From Desulfobulbus rhabdoformis (GTDB lineage: Bacteria > Desulfobacterota > Desulfobulbia > Desulfobulbales > Desulfobulbaceae), in the NCBI RefSeq assembly GCF_016919065.1, contig NZ_JAFFQA010000021.1, positions 17,742 through 81,741 on the forward strand: a stretch of 64,000 nt of DNA, given 5' to 3'. The translations under genes and the position numbers were made by a program. The notes under the pieces were generated by a model. The model ran no database searches, was not told where the DNA came from, and saw only the letters and a list, made by a program, of their open reading frames with translations. This document shows, one piece after another, positions 52,598-61,203 of this stretch; the stretch's first letter is position 1, and each line of letters opens with the position of its first letter.

Positions 52598-53778
52598 TGT
52601 CCGTACTTAACCCGCAACTGCAGCAGCAACTGGAGGATATCACCTCGCAGGGGCAACACCGATCCCTTGTGGCAGTCACGCACCTGGATCAGGGGATGAT
52701 CGATATCGATGTCCGCCAGTATCTTAATCTGGCCGGGAACGATTATCTGGGGCTGGCCACGAATCGGGAACTGGTTGCAGCTTTTTATAGTGAGCAGAGT
52801 GAAGCAAATAGATTAGAGAGCTTTGGTTTAGGCAGTACCGCCTCACGACTGATGACCGGCAATACCCTGCCCTATGCACGGCTTGAGCGCCAACTACGTG
52901 AGCTCTACCAGGCCGAGGCGGTACTGGTGTTCAACTCTGGCTACCACATTAATGTCGGTATCCTTCCCGCGCTCACCGGCAAGGGCGATCTGATTCTTGC
53001 CGACAAGCTCTGCCATGCAAGTCTTATTGACGGCATGCGTCTCTCACGGGCCAAGGTGGTCCGCTATCCGCACCTGGATTATGCAGCTATTGAGCAGATC
53101 CTCTCCCGCGACCGGGAAAAATACCGGCAGGTGATCATCGTCACGGAGTCTATCTTCTCCATGGATGGCGATACCGCTGACCTTGCAGAGCTGGTGCGGA
53201 TTAAAGACACCTACCGGGCAGCACTCTATGTGGACGAGGCCCATGGGGTCGGTATTCGCGGAGAAAACGGTTGCGGGTTGGCAGAAGAGCAGGGTGTCCT
53301 GCCTCAGGTGGAAATACTCACCGGGACTTTTGGCAAGGCCTATGGTGGGCAGGGCTCGTTTGTGGTGGGGACCAGCGAGTTGATCGATTATCTGCTCAAC
53401 ACCGCCCGCTCCCAGATTTTTTCCACCGGTCTGCCACCGGTCTCTGTGCATTGGCTCAGCTTTGTTTTGCGACAGATTCCTTTGATGCGCGAACAACGGG
53501 CCAAGGTCGATCAGCTGGCCTCCCGCTTTCGCGATGCCCTGCGCGCCCTGGACCTGCAAACCGACGGCAGCAGTAATATCGTCCCGGTGATGGTCGGAGA
53601 TGCGGCCCGTGCGGTCCAGGCTGCCGACCGCATCTGTGAGGCAGGTTACTGGGTCAAGGCTGTGCGGCCGCCGACCGTCCCGGCGGGCACCTCTCGGCTC
53701 CGCCTTTCGTTGAATGCGGCCATGAGCTGGGAGCAGTTGGCTCCGTTACCGGCTCTTATCAAAGAGGCACTGGGGTGA
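52597..53778 (+). CDS. bioF: 8-amino-7-oxononanoate synthase
   Basis: A 393-residue PLP enzyme that condenses pimeloyl-ACP (or -CoA) with alanine to KAPA in biotin synthesis. G-N-D-Y-L-G-L-A near residues 48-55 and G-S-T-A-S-R-L-M-T-G-N near 79 match. Y-V-D-E-A-H-G-V-G near 211 contains the cofactor Asp. The PLP lysine is Lys247 in T-G-T-F-G-K-A-Y-G-G-Q-G. The ATG shares a base with the stop of the selenoprotein gene (TAATG). bioG begins 4 nt after its stop. Confidence 0.95.
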   Translation: MSVLNPQLQQQLEDITSQGQHRSLVAVTHLDQGMIDIDVRQYLNLAGNDYLGLATNRELVAAFYSEQSEANRLESFGLGSTASRLMTGNTLPYARLERQLRELYQAEAVLVFNSGYHINVGILPALTGKGDLILADKLCHASLIDGMRLSRAKVVRYPHLDYAAIEQILSRDREKYRQVIIVTESIFSMDGDTADLAELVRIKDTYRAALYVDEAHGVGIRGENGCGLAEEQGVLPQVEILTGTFGKAYGGQGSFVVGTSELIDYLLNTARSQIFSTGLPPVSVHWLSFVLRQIPLMREQRAKVDQLASRFRDALRALDLQTDGSSNIVPVMVGDAARAVQAADRICEAGYWVKAVRPPTVPAGTSRLRLSLNAAMSWEQLAPLPALIKEALG

Positions 53779-53782
53779 GCTG

Positions 53783-54439
53783 ATGCAGATCAGATGGCTC
53801 AGGCAAAACCAGGGCTCGCAGTGCCTGCTCTTTTTTGGGGGATGGGGCATGGATCCCGCCCCTTTTCGGGAGGTTCCCAGTTCAGGTCATGATCTGGTCA
53901 TGGTCTATGATTACCGTGAATTGGCACCATTTGATTGGACACCTTTTGTTTCTTACGAGCAGGTCCACCTGATTGGCTGGTCCATGGGGGTCTGGGCGGC
54001 TGCCCATCTGCTGAAAAATCACCAGGCGCGCTTTACCTCCCTGACCGCCCTGGGGGGCACTCTTTCCCCCATTGATGACAAAAAAGGAATCCCTGCACCA
54101 AATTATGAGGCCATGCTCGCCGGGTTCAATGCCGAGGTTCTGGCACAATTTTACGGCAACATGTTTGATCACAAGGAGCAGTTAACGCGTTTTCTGACGC
54201 ATAAACCACAACGGACTCTTGAGGAATTGGGACAGGAGATGGCTGCATTTCAGCAGGCATTTAACCAATTTGGAAAAGAAAAGGACATCTACACCCGAAA
54301 AATCATCACCAGCCGGGATCGGATTTTTTCCGGTCGTAACCAGATGCGTGCCTGGGGCAAAGGCAATGGGGTGGTTCGCAACTGGCCGCATTTCCCCTTT
54401 TTCTTGATAAACGACTGGGCTGAACTGCTGACTGATTGA
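53783..54439 (+). CDS. bioG: Pimeloyl-ACP methyl ester esterase BioG
   Basis: A 218-residue alpha/beta hydrolase of the DUF452/BioG family that removes the methyl group added by BioC. L-F-F-G-G-W-G-M-D near residues 16-24 is the oxyanion-side motif. The nucleophile Ser67 lies in L-I-G-W-S-M-G-V-W. The catalytic His is likely in N-W-P-H-F-P-F near 205. BioG replaces BioH in many Gram-negative bacteria and is often fused to or beside bioC; here bioC is 22 kb away. It is the last gene of the selenoprotein-bioF-bioG operon. Confidence 0.9.
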   Translation: MQIRWLRQNQGSQCLLFFGGWGMDPAPFREVPSSGHDLVMVYDYRELAPFDWTPFVSYEQVHLIGWSMGVWAAAHLLKNHQARFTSLTALGGTLSPIDDKKGIPAPNYEAMLAGFNAEVLAQFYGNMFDHKEQLTRFLTHKPQRTLEELGQEMAAFQQAFNQFGKEKDIYTRKIITSRDRIFSGRNQMRAWGKGNGVVRNWPHFPFFLINDWAELLTD

Positions 54440-54732
54440 ACTGTTTTCACTGCACGAAGTGCTGCGCCGAAGTCCTGGATGAAGGGGAGAACAGCTTGTC
54501 TGCACTTCCATTTTTTACCAAAATGAAAAATTGAGACCAATCTTCTTACATTTTGCGTATATTGCCGTGGCAAGTTTGGGGCAATTATGGTACAAACTTG
54601 TTAAATCGGATGGCCTGGAGGAGGGTTGTTCGTGAACGGCATGGCCGTTCTTGCCGAGCTGAAACCATTGTCACCAAGGAGTCGGGTAAAACGGTGTTGC
54701 TGTTTTCCCCTTACTTGAGTGAGAAATAAAAA
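54440..54732. other. Intergenic region after bioG without a firm gene
   Basis: About 290 bp. A 39-codon frame at 54610-54729 runs up to the following hairpin, and an overlapping frame starts at a GTG near 54632 behind GGAGGAGGG. The two frames compete and neither has recognisable features, so no gene is called. A small RNA ending at the hairpin is possible. Confidence 0.4.
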
Positions 54733-54765
54733 AAGGCTGGTTGGCAATCCCAACCAGCCTTTTTG
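54733..54765. terminator. Terminator of the tRNA-Ser transcript
   Basis: AAGGCTGGTTGG and CCAACCAGCCTT form a 12-bp stem with a 5-nt loop; A-runs before and T-runs after allow it to work in both directions. It lies directly downstream of tRNA-Ser(GCU) on the minus strand. Confidence 0.88.
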
Positions 54766-54768
54766 CTA

Positions 54769-54860
54769 TGGCGGAGAGAGAGGGATTCGAACCCTCGGTG
54801 GAGTATAACCCCCACACTCGCTTAGCAGGCGAGCACCATCGGCCTCTCGGTCATCTCTCC
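54769..54860 (-). tRNA. tRNA-Ser (anticodon GCU)
   Basis: On the minus strand the acceptor GGAGAGA pairs with TCTCTCC, followed by discriminator G and an encoded CCA. The anticodon loop CTGCTAA gives GCT (serine, AGY codons). A long variable arm (about 20 nt) and the GGTTCGAATCC T-arm are present. 92 nt. Confidence 0.96.
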
Positions 54861-54882
54861 AAAGTGTGAAACATCAAGGTTG

Positions 54883-54968
54883 TGGCGGAGGGAGTAGGAT
54901 TCGAACCCACGGTACTTTCGCACAACGGTTTTCAAGACCGCCGCCTTAAACCACTCGGCCATCCCTCC
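54883..54968 (-). tRNA. tRNA-Ser (anticodon UGA)
   Basis: On the minus strand the acceptor starts GGAGGGA and ends TCCCTCC-G-CCA. The anticodon loop CTTGAAA gives TGA (serine, UCA). It has a long variable arm typical of class II tRNAs and GGTTCGAATCC in the T-arm. It lies 22 nt upstream of the second tRNA-Ser, in one transcript. Confidence 0.96.
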
Positions 54969-55023
54969 ATAACGGCACAAAATACCATTTTCAAGGGATA
55001 CTGTCAATAAACTACTCGATTTC

Positions 55024-56595
55024 ATGAAAGCAAATAAGGCCATATCTACAATCGAACAGGAACAGGAATTTATAAATCTAACCTGTTTGTACGAAATTAC
55101 CCGCCATTTGGCGTCGGCAACCAGCCTCAAAGAGTGTCTGGAGAAAATTGTCACCACCCTCTCTGAACGAAAACAGATGGATAACGGTACGGTGACTATT
55201 ATTAATCCAGGTACGGGTGAATTGGAAATTGAAGTCGCCCACGGTATCACTGCTGAGGCCAAACGGCGCGGTCGCTATAAGCTGGGCGAGGGCATTACCG
55301 GTAAGGTTGTGGCCACCGGGGAGCCGATTATTGTCCCTCAGATCGGTGAAGAACCCAATTTTCTGAATCGTACCCGGACCAGGGGCGATGAGCGTAAAAA
55401 ACGCAGCTCCTTTCTCTGTGTTCCTATTCTGGCTTCACAGCAGTCCATTGGTGCACTGTCCATTGACCGGGAATATGAAGAGGGCTTTGGGTTGCAATCG
55501 GAAAATGATCTTCGATTTCTCACTGTGGTCAGCAGCCTGATTTCCGAAACAGTGCAGCGCATTCAGCGGGTCAATGAGGAAAAAGAGGCCCTGCGCCAGG
55601 AGAACTCCAAGCTGCGCCGTGAGCTCTCCGCCAAAAATCGTATTGAAGAGATCATCGGTAACTCTTCCCGCATGCAGGAAGTCTTTGATATGGTCCACCG
55701 GGTGGCCGATTCCAATGCGACCGTGCTCCTGCGCGGAGAATCCGGTACCGGTAAAACCCTGGTTGCCAAGGCCCTGCACCATAACTCCAGTCGTGCTGGC
55801 GGGCCGTTTATCGTGGTCAACTGTTCGGCCCTGCCGGAAACCCTGCTGGAAAGTGAGCTCTTTGGCCACGAGAAGGGGGCCTTTACCGGGGCCACCGAGT
55901 CTAAAAAAGGGCGCTTTGAGATGGCCGAGGGCGGTACCCTGTTCCTGGATGAGATTGGTGAAATCAGTCCGGCGGTACAGGTAAAGCTGTTGAATGTCAT
56001 TCAGGAGCGCACTTTTCAGCGCTTGGGCTCCACCAAAACCATCACCACGGATATTCGCCTGGTCGCGGCCACCAACCGTGATCTGGAAAAAGCGGTCAAA
56101 GAAATGGTTTTTCGTGAGGACCTCTACTACCGGCTTAACGTCTTCCCGGTCTATCTGCCTCCGCTGCGTGAGCGGCGCACCGATATTCTGCTATTGGCCG
56201 AGTATTTTCTTGAAAAATATGCCCAGGAAAATAGTAAAGAAATCAAACGGATCACGACACCTGCCATTGATCTCCTCGTTCAGTATCACTGGCCAGGCAA
56301 CGTTCGTGAGCTGCAAAACTGTATGGAACGGGCGGTGTTGATCTGCGATGGAACCGCGATTAAATCGATCCATCTGCCCCCCTCGTTGCAGAGTGCGGAC
56401 TCGATTCATTCCACCAAGCCGCTTTCATTGGCCACGGCGGTTGAAAATTTCGAGCGAGAACTTATCATAGATGCGCTGAAGAAAAATAACGGCAACCAGA
56501 CCAAGGCCGCCAAAAGCCTGGAAACCAGCCTGCGCATCATCAATTACAAGATCCACAGCTATGGGATAGAGCCCAAGCATTTTAAGGTCAAGTAA
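55024..56595 (+). CDS. NifA-like GAF/AAA+ sigma-54 activator
   Basis: A 523-residue enhancer-binding protein. An N-terminal GAF domain (about 25-180) begins [12 protein letters not shown], as in NifA. A coiled linker follows. The AAA+ domain (about 210-440) has Walker A G-E-S-G-T-G-K-T near 239, the sigma-54 contact loop G-A-F-T-G-A near 288, and Walker B-like [11 protein letters not shown]. The C-terminal Fis-type helix-turn-helix contains [13 protein letters not shown]. Despite NifA-like architecture no nif gene is in the window, so targets are unknown. It is coupled to queH by an overlapping base. Confidence 0.92.
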   Translation: MKANKAISTIEQEQEFINLTCLYEITRHLASATSLKECLEKIVTTLSERKQMDNGTVTIINPGTGELEIEVAHGITAEAKRRGRYKLGEGITGKVVATGEPIIVPQIGEEPNFLNRTRTRGDERKKRSSFLCVPILASQQSIGALSIDREYEEGFGLQSENDLRFLTVVSSLISETVQRIQRVNEEKEALRQENSKLRRELSAKNRIEEIIGNSSRMQEVFDMVHRVADSNATVLLRGESGTGKTLVAKALHHNSSRAGGPFIVVNCSALPETLLESELFGHEKGAFTGATESKKGRFEMAEGGTLFLDEIGEISPAVQVKLLNVIQERTFQRLGSTKTITTDIRLVAATNRDLEKAVKEMVFREDLYYRLNVFPVYLPPLRERRTDILLLAEYFLEKYAQENSKEIKRITTPAIDLLVQYHWPGNVRELQNCMERAVLICDGTAIKSIHLPPSLQSADSIHSTKPLSLATAVENFERELIIDALKKNNGNQTKAAKSLETSLRIINYKIHSYGIEPKHFKVK

Positions 56596-57179
56596 TGCGG
56601 GTTCTTCTCCATCTCTGCTGTGGGCCCTGTGCCATCTATCCGCTGAAACGGCTGCGCGCGAAGGGGCATGAGGTTTCGGGACTGTTTTATAATCCCAACA
56701 TTCATCCCTATCAGGAATTTCGTCGCCGCATGGGAGCAGTGCGTGAGCTTGCGGATGCAGCGAATTTCCCGGTTGAGATTGAACGGAAATACGGGCTGAG
56801 TGAATACTTACAGCAGGTGGTTTTTCATGAGCAGGAGCGTTGCCCCATCTGCTACGAGATGCGGCTGGTGAAAACCGTGGAAACGGCAGTGGCTCAGGGC
56901 TTTGAAGGGTTTACCACCACGCTGCTCTATTCAAAATACCAGAATCATGGCTTGTTGATTAGGCGTTGTGAGCAGCTGGCTGAAGCGCATAACCTGAGCT
57001 TTGTCTACGAGGATTTCCGCGAAGGCTGGCAGGAAGGCATTGATAGCTCCATCGAAATGGGGTTATATCGTCAACCATATTGCGGCTGTATTTACAGTGA
57101 GCAGGAACGCTATGACAAGCGCTGGAAAAAGCGGCGCAAAGCTGAAGCGGCTGCCAGGGCTGCTCTTCAGAGCCAATAA
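56595..57179 (+). CDS. queH: Epoxyqueuosine reductase QueH
   Basis: A 194-residue iron-sulfur enzyme that reduces epoxyqueuosine in tRNA to queuosine, the non-homologous replacement of QueG. It has L-H-L-C-C-G-P-C-A near residues 6-13, C-P-I-C-Y-E-M-R near 83 and Y-C-G-C-I-Y-S near 161. These cysteines bind the 4Fe-4S cluster and the adjacent metal. It shares one base with the end of the regulator gene. tgt of the same pathway is at 33.9 kb. Confidence 0.93.
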   Translation: MRVLLHLCCGPCAIYPLKRLRAKGHEVSGLFYNPNIHPYQEFRRRMGAVRELADAANFPVEIERKYGLSEYLQQVVFHEQERCPICYEMRLVKTVETAVAQGFEGFTTTLLYSKYQNHGLLIRRCEQLAEAHNLSFVYEDFREGWQEGIDSSIEMGLYRQPYCGCIYSEQERYDKRWKKRRKAEAAARAALQSQ

Positions 57180-57230
57180 GAGATTCTTTTTATATACGCA
57201 TGACGCCGTGCGGGACGCAGGGAGGAAAAC

Positions 57231-57911
57231 ATGAATAGTTTGATTGTACTGGCCACCAGCAACAAGAATAAGTTGAAGGAAATGCAGGATCTGCTCAAAG
57301 ATTTTCCCGTCAATATTAAATCGCTTGCTGACTTTGGCCCCATGCCCGAAGCAGTGGAAGACGGCGAAACCTTTGATGACAATGCTTACAAAAAGGCCTT
57401 TCACTATGCCAAGGTTCTTGGCGTTCCCTGCCTGGCCGATGATTCCGGCCTTGCGGTTGATGCCTTGGATGGTCGCCCCGGAGTCTACTCTGCCCGTTAT
57501 TCCGGGCCCGAGGCAACCGACTGGTCCAACTGTGAAAAACTCCTGGGGGAGATGGAAGGGAAAACCAACCGCAGCGCCCACTTTGTCTGCGTGCTCTCTC
57601 TGGCCACTCCCGGTGGACCGGCGCTGACCTACGAGGGCCAGTGCGATGGCGAGCTTCTGGAAGAACGGCGCGGCGAGTCCGGTTTTGGTTACGACCCGCT
57701 CTTTTTCTTCCCTGAATTGGGCAAAACCTTTGCCGAACTCTCCATGGAGGAGAAAAGTAAGGTCAGCCACCGCGGTAAAGCCCTGGCAGAGTTTGTTGCC
57801 GAGTTTTCCAAGGTACAGGTCTGGCTCCGTCAGCGCATGGAAGAAATCAAACCGCCCAAACCCGATCACAGCGAATTTGAGCATAATGACTGGTCGCAGG
57901 AGCGGATGTAA
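57231..57911 (+). CDS. rdgB: XTP/dITP diphosphatase (RdgB/HAM1)
   Basis: A 226-residue house-cleaning pyrophosphatase that hydrolyses XTP, ITP and dITP. The N-terminal A-T-S-N-K-N-K-L-K-E near residues 7-16, F-D-D-N-A-Y-K-K-A near 46, L-A-D-D-S-G-L-A-V-D-A-L near 66, G-R-P-G-V-Y-S-A-R-Y and the substrate motif S-G-F-G-Y-D-P-L-F near 151, plus S-H-R-G-K-A near 181, are all family signatures. GGAGG lies 6 nt upstream. It ends at a strong terminator. Confidence 0.95.
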   Translation: MNSLIVLATSNKNKLKEMQDLLKDFPVNIKSLADFGPMPEAVEDGETFDDNAYKKAFHYAKVLGVPCLADDSGLAVDALDGRPGVYSARYSGPEATDWSNCEKLLGEMEGKTNRSAHFVCVLSLATPGGPALTYEGQCDGELLEERRGESGFGYDPLFFFPELGKTFAELSMEEKSKVSHRGKALAEFVAEFSKVQVWLRQRMEEIKPPKPDHSEFEHNDWSQERM

Positions 57912-57944
57912 GATCGTTTTTTGCGTCTTTTTGTCGCCAAACAA

Positions 57945-57984
57945 AAACAGGGCGGTCGTCTTTTGGCGACCGCCCTGTTTTTTT
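57945..57984 (+). terminator. Terminator after rdgB
   Basis: AAACAGGGCGGTCG and CGACCGCCCTGTTT form a 14-bp stem around an 8-nt loop, followed by seven T. A miniature element is inserted two bases after the T-run. Confidence 0.92.
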
Positions 57985-57986
57985 GA

Positions 57987-58129
57987 AGGGTGTCTTGAAT
58001 AATTAGATTTTTCAATCAAGGCCAAGGATTGCGCAAAATTTTACCGCAGGTATATGGCTGATATTCCGAGGATAAAATTTTAAGCATGACGCCGGGATTG
58101 GCAGAAAAAGCAATTATTCAAGATGCCCT
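57987..58129. mobile_element. Miniature inverted-repeat element, copy 5
   Basis: 143 bp, ends AGGGTGTCTTGAATAATT and AATTATTCAAGATGCCCT, flanked by GA (57985-57986 and 58130-58131). Same orientation as copy 3 on the plus strand. It lies between the rdgB terminator and the trmO upstream region, not close to a start codon. Confidence 0.92.
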
Positions 58130-58618
58130 GAAGATCATTTTCAAATTTTTCCGTGAAGTATTTCGATAAGCTGCGCGGCCGGAAAAATCGGCCTGATGAT
58201 CCTTTGCCAGCTCTATTTTGGTGATACCCTGCCTATTTTGTAGAGAGAGTAACAAATCAGAAGGCTCTTTTCTGTTGTTTGTCTCTATCCTCCCCCCGTC
58301 TTACGCCCAACAGTATGATATTTGAGCGTTTCTGCTTGTGAAACGTATATGGCATATCTCTTGCTGATTCCTAATATATTCGTTATTCTTAAAAAAATAA
58401 CGCGTTCATGGGTGGCAACCCCATGCCATACAGGCAGTATGTCAACTCCGTTTTCTCTCGAGAAAAAGCGAGATGTCACTTACTTGCTCCTTTCGTTATT
58501 CAGTTGAAGAATAGCGAGTTTTGTTTCTTCATAGAGAGTGAACAAGTACGCCAGATGAAGTATGGGCAACCTGTAACCCAATCAGACCAACAAAATTGTT
58601 ATAAATGGAATTATTGTC
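58130..58618. other. Long upstream region of the trmO-like gene
   Basis: About 490 bp without a supported gene. Small inverted repeats occur, for example GGCCGGAAAAATCGGCC near 58178 and TCTCGAGAAAAAGCGAGA near 58457. No known riboswitch consensus was recognised, but a structured leader for the downstream TonB operon is possible. Confidence 0.4.
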
Positions 58619-59059
58619 ATGGATATCACGTACACCCCCATTGGATATTTCAAAACACCGTTTACCGCCCTCGAGAATGTCCCCATTCAGCCCACAGAGG
58701 CAAAGAGTGCAGAGGGGATCATAGAAGTTTTTCCTGAATTTGCTGAAGGTCTCAAAGACCTTGAAGGGTTCTCCCATGTCCACGTTCTGTATCATCTCCA
58801 TGCAATGATAGGCTACGATTTGATGGTCAAGCCCTGTTTAGACGCAAAATTGCGCGGCATCTTTGCAACCCGCGCAGCTAAACGACCCAATCCCATTGGG
58901 CTGTCCGTCATGCGGCTTGCAAAGGTTACCGACACCTCGGTTGTGCTGCATGGCGTCGATGTGCTCGATCACACGCCGGTACTTGATATCAAACCGTATG
59001 TAGCTGATTTCGATCGTTGCGATGCCGACCGCTTTGGCTGGTTGGAAGGAAAACGCTGA
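58619..59059 (+). CDS. trmO: TrmO/TsaA (YaeB) family methyltransferase
   Basis: A 146-residue protein of the YaeB/TsaA family; the E. coli member TrmO methylates N6 of t6A37 in tRNA. P-I-G-Y-F-K-T-P-F near residues 6-14, L-K-D-L-E-G-F-S-H-V-H-V-L-Y-H-L near 45-60, G-I-F-A-T-R-A-A-K-R-P-N-P-I-G-L-S near 80-96, and L-D-H-T-P-V-L-D-I-K-P-Y near 115 are the family motifs. It is a compact single-domain form. It lies directly upstream of the TonB receptor, where short TsaA proteins are often found next to metal or cofactor uptake genes, so a different substrate is possible. Confidence 0.85.
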   Translation: MDITYTPIGYFKTPFTALENVPIQPTEAKSAEGIIEVFPEFAEGLKDLEGFSHVHVLYHLHAMIGYDLMVKPCLDAKLRGIFATRAAKRPNPIGLSVMRLAKVTDTSVVLHGVDVLDHTPVLDIKPYVADFDRCDADRFGWLEGKR

Positions 59060-59133
59060 GCACGGGATCTCATCGAAACGACCATTTTTTTAATATCGAT
59101 TGAGATACAGAACCAAACAGAAGAGAGACCGGA

Positions 59134-61203
59134 ATGAAAAAAAGGTATACTGTCGCTGGTGCATTGTATGTACTGGGAATGTCGGCATCAGGATGGGCAC
59201 AAACCACGACCCTCGAGACGATTGTGGTCGAGGATGATCAAATAAAAGAATCATCCCTTGCCGATGAAAAAACTCTGGTCGATCTGGAAGTCACTCCAAC
59301 CAGGGCCAACTCGCTGACCGATGCTCTGAGTAATTTGTTTTTTGTCGATTTCCGTAAGTCGAGTGCCTACAGTTCCGAACCCTATATTCGCGGTCGGGGA
59401 ACCAAGGGGGTACCGATCTACCTTGAAGGTATGCGGCTGAACGCTGGTCACAATGACTCGACCAACCTGCTGAACATCGCTGATATCGAGACACTGGAGG
59501 TCTACCGGGGAGCTCATGGCGCCACTTTGGGGATGGGAGCCATGAGCGGTGCGGTGGTTGCAAAATTCAAAGAGCCCAGGTTTAACGAGACCTCAGCCTT
59601 TACCGTTGAAGGTTTTCTCAACGCCTCGGCTTCTTTTTTGTCCGAGGAGGGGATGAGTTCCTCGCTTGGTGCCAGCCTATACAATGATCGTCTCAGTTTT
59701 TCTCTGAGCGGAGGATTTGCCGATTTCAACGAATATGAGAATGGCAGTGGTGATGAGGTGCTGCACTCGGGGTATGAGACGACCGCCATAAACGGATCCG
59801 TGGCAATGAAAACCAGTGACGATAGTTACGTCTATGCCCGCTACATGCGCAGCAATGCCGATTCTGAAGATCCATTTTCCCGCTACCTGAACGGATCGGT
59901 ATGGATGTACACAGATCGGCCGGACGATGAGGGAGAATATTACTTTTTCGGCTACAAGGATGCCTCTCTTGCCGGGTTGAACGACGTTGAATTTCAGGTT
60001 TACGGCAATGATCTCCATTATGACTACAACCTGAAAAAAGAAGCCACTCCTGCCGAGGCACGAGAGCTGTATAGGGAAAGTGAGACTTGGGGGGCAAAAG
60101 CATCGGCGAAAAAACAGATAGGTGAGCACCTCTTTTCCTTTGCTGGCGAGTATTACCACATGGATTTGACCAACGGGGTACGCATGTATAGTGCAACCGG
60201 TTGGAGTAACTGGACAAATGCCTTCGGCATTACCGGCGGCGACATAAGTTCGGCTGCCCTACGTCTTGCCGACGATATTACCGTAGGGAAGGCCTTCTAT
60301 AAAATTGCCGGTTCTTACGAGCATGTTGATCGCTCGGTGACTTCAAACATTAATACGACAGCACTTTCCGGCCTGGTGCCGGTAGCACTGCTGTCGCAGG
60401 TGCAGAAGATCGATACCGACGAGGATGACAACCTGTTCTCCATTGACATCACCGCAGGATATCATCTGTTCGACACCTTCGTTCCCTATATCAAACTTTC
60501 CAACGCCACCCGCACGCCCTATTTCAACGAGGCCTACGGGAACAATCCCAGCAACGGATCTCAAATACCCAATCAGGGCCTGGATAATGAGACCGTGTGG
60601 GGCGTTGATATCGGCTTTGATGGGAAAAACGGTCCCCTTTATTACAGCAGTGCCCTCTATTATCAAAAATATTCAGATTACATAGAATTAGCCGAAACCG
60701 GTTATCAGACCTCAGCCGGCTTAGCGATCAAGCAATTCATCAATGTGGATGAGGCCACCATCTACGGTATTGAAGCAATGGTCGGCTACAATCTAGATAA
60801 AGACCGGTTTATAGAGGCTGGTTACGTCTATACCCGCGGCGAAAACGACACCTATGATCAGCCCTTGGCCTATATCGCCCCCCAGAAACTGACCCTTCGC
60901 TTGGGACAACGTCGTGATCTTGGTTTGAGCTGGATGGTTGAGGAAGTCATGACTGATGCCCAGGACAGGATTTCAGCCATTAACGGCGAGGTGGCAACGC
61001 CGGGATATGCGTTGACTAATCTTTCCGTGAGCTATGCCTTTGAACGAATGGGATGGGCAAAAAAGACGGTGATTGCCCTTGAACTCAACAACCTCTTTGA
61101 CAAGGAATACCGTGAGCATCTGGACGCAGTGTCGGCAACGGCCTGGTACCTACCCGATGAACCGGGAATCAATGGTCAGGTCTCACTCAAGGTTCAGTTT
61201 TGA
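59134..61203 (+). CDS. TonB-dependent outer-membrane receptor
   Basis: A 689-residue receptor. A signal peptide covers residues 1-22 (ends G-W-A). A TonB-box-like T-L-E-T-I-V-V follows, then the plug domain (about 45-150: S-E-P-Y-I-R-G-R-G, I-E-T-L-E-V-Y-R-G-A) and a 22-strand barrel predicted to the C-terminal Phe (V-S-L-K-V-Q-F). E-L-N-N-L-F-D-K-E-Y near 650 is the conserved C-terminal motif. The ligand is unknown. It overlaps the binding-protein gene by four bases, so the pair forms a coupled uptake route. GAGAGA lies near the ATG, 10 nt upstream. Confidence 0.92.
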   Translation: MKKRYTVAGALYVLGMSASGWAQTTTLETIVVEDDQIKESSLADEKTLVDLEVTPTRANSLTDALSNLFFVDFRKSSAYSSEPYIRGRGTKGVPIYLEGMRLNAGHNDSTNLLNIADIETLEVYRGAHGATLGMGAMSGAVVAKFKEPRFNETSAFTVEGFLNASASFLSEEGMSSSLGASLYNDRLSFSLSGGFADFNEYENGSGDEVLHSGYETTAINGSVAMKTSDDSYVYARYMRSNADSEDPFSRYLNGSVWMYTDRPDDEGEYYFFGYKDASLAGLNDVEFQVYGNDLHYDYNLKKEATPAEARELYRESETWGAKASAKKQIGEHLFSFAGEYYHMDLTNGVRMYSATGWSNWTNAFGITGGDISSAALRLADDITVGKAFYKIAGSYEHVDRSVTSNINTTALSGLVPVALLSQVQKIDTDEDDNLFSIDITAGYHLFDTFVPYIKLSNATRTPYFNEAYGNNPSNGSQIPNQGLDNETVWGVDIGFDGKNGPLYYSSALYYQKYSDYIELAETGYQTSAGLAIKQFINVDEATIYGIEAMVGYNLDKDRFIEAGYVYTRGENDTYDQPLAYIAPQKLTLRLGQRRDLGLSWMVEEVMTDAQDRISAINGEVATPGYALTNLSVSYAFERMGWAKKTVIALELNNLFDKEYREHLDAVSATAWYLPDEPGINGQVSLKVQF

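Noticed and set aside
54610..54729. Small gene of 39 codons before the tRNA terminator
   Set aside because: An overlapping frame is equally plausible, the start lacks a placed ribosome site, and there are no recognisable features.
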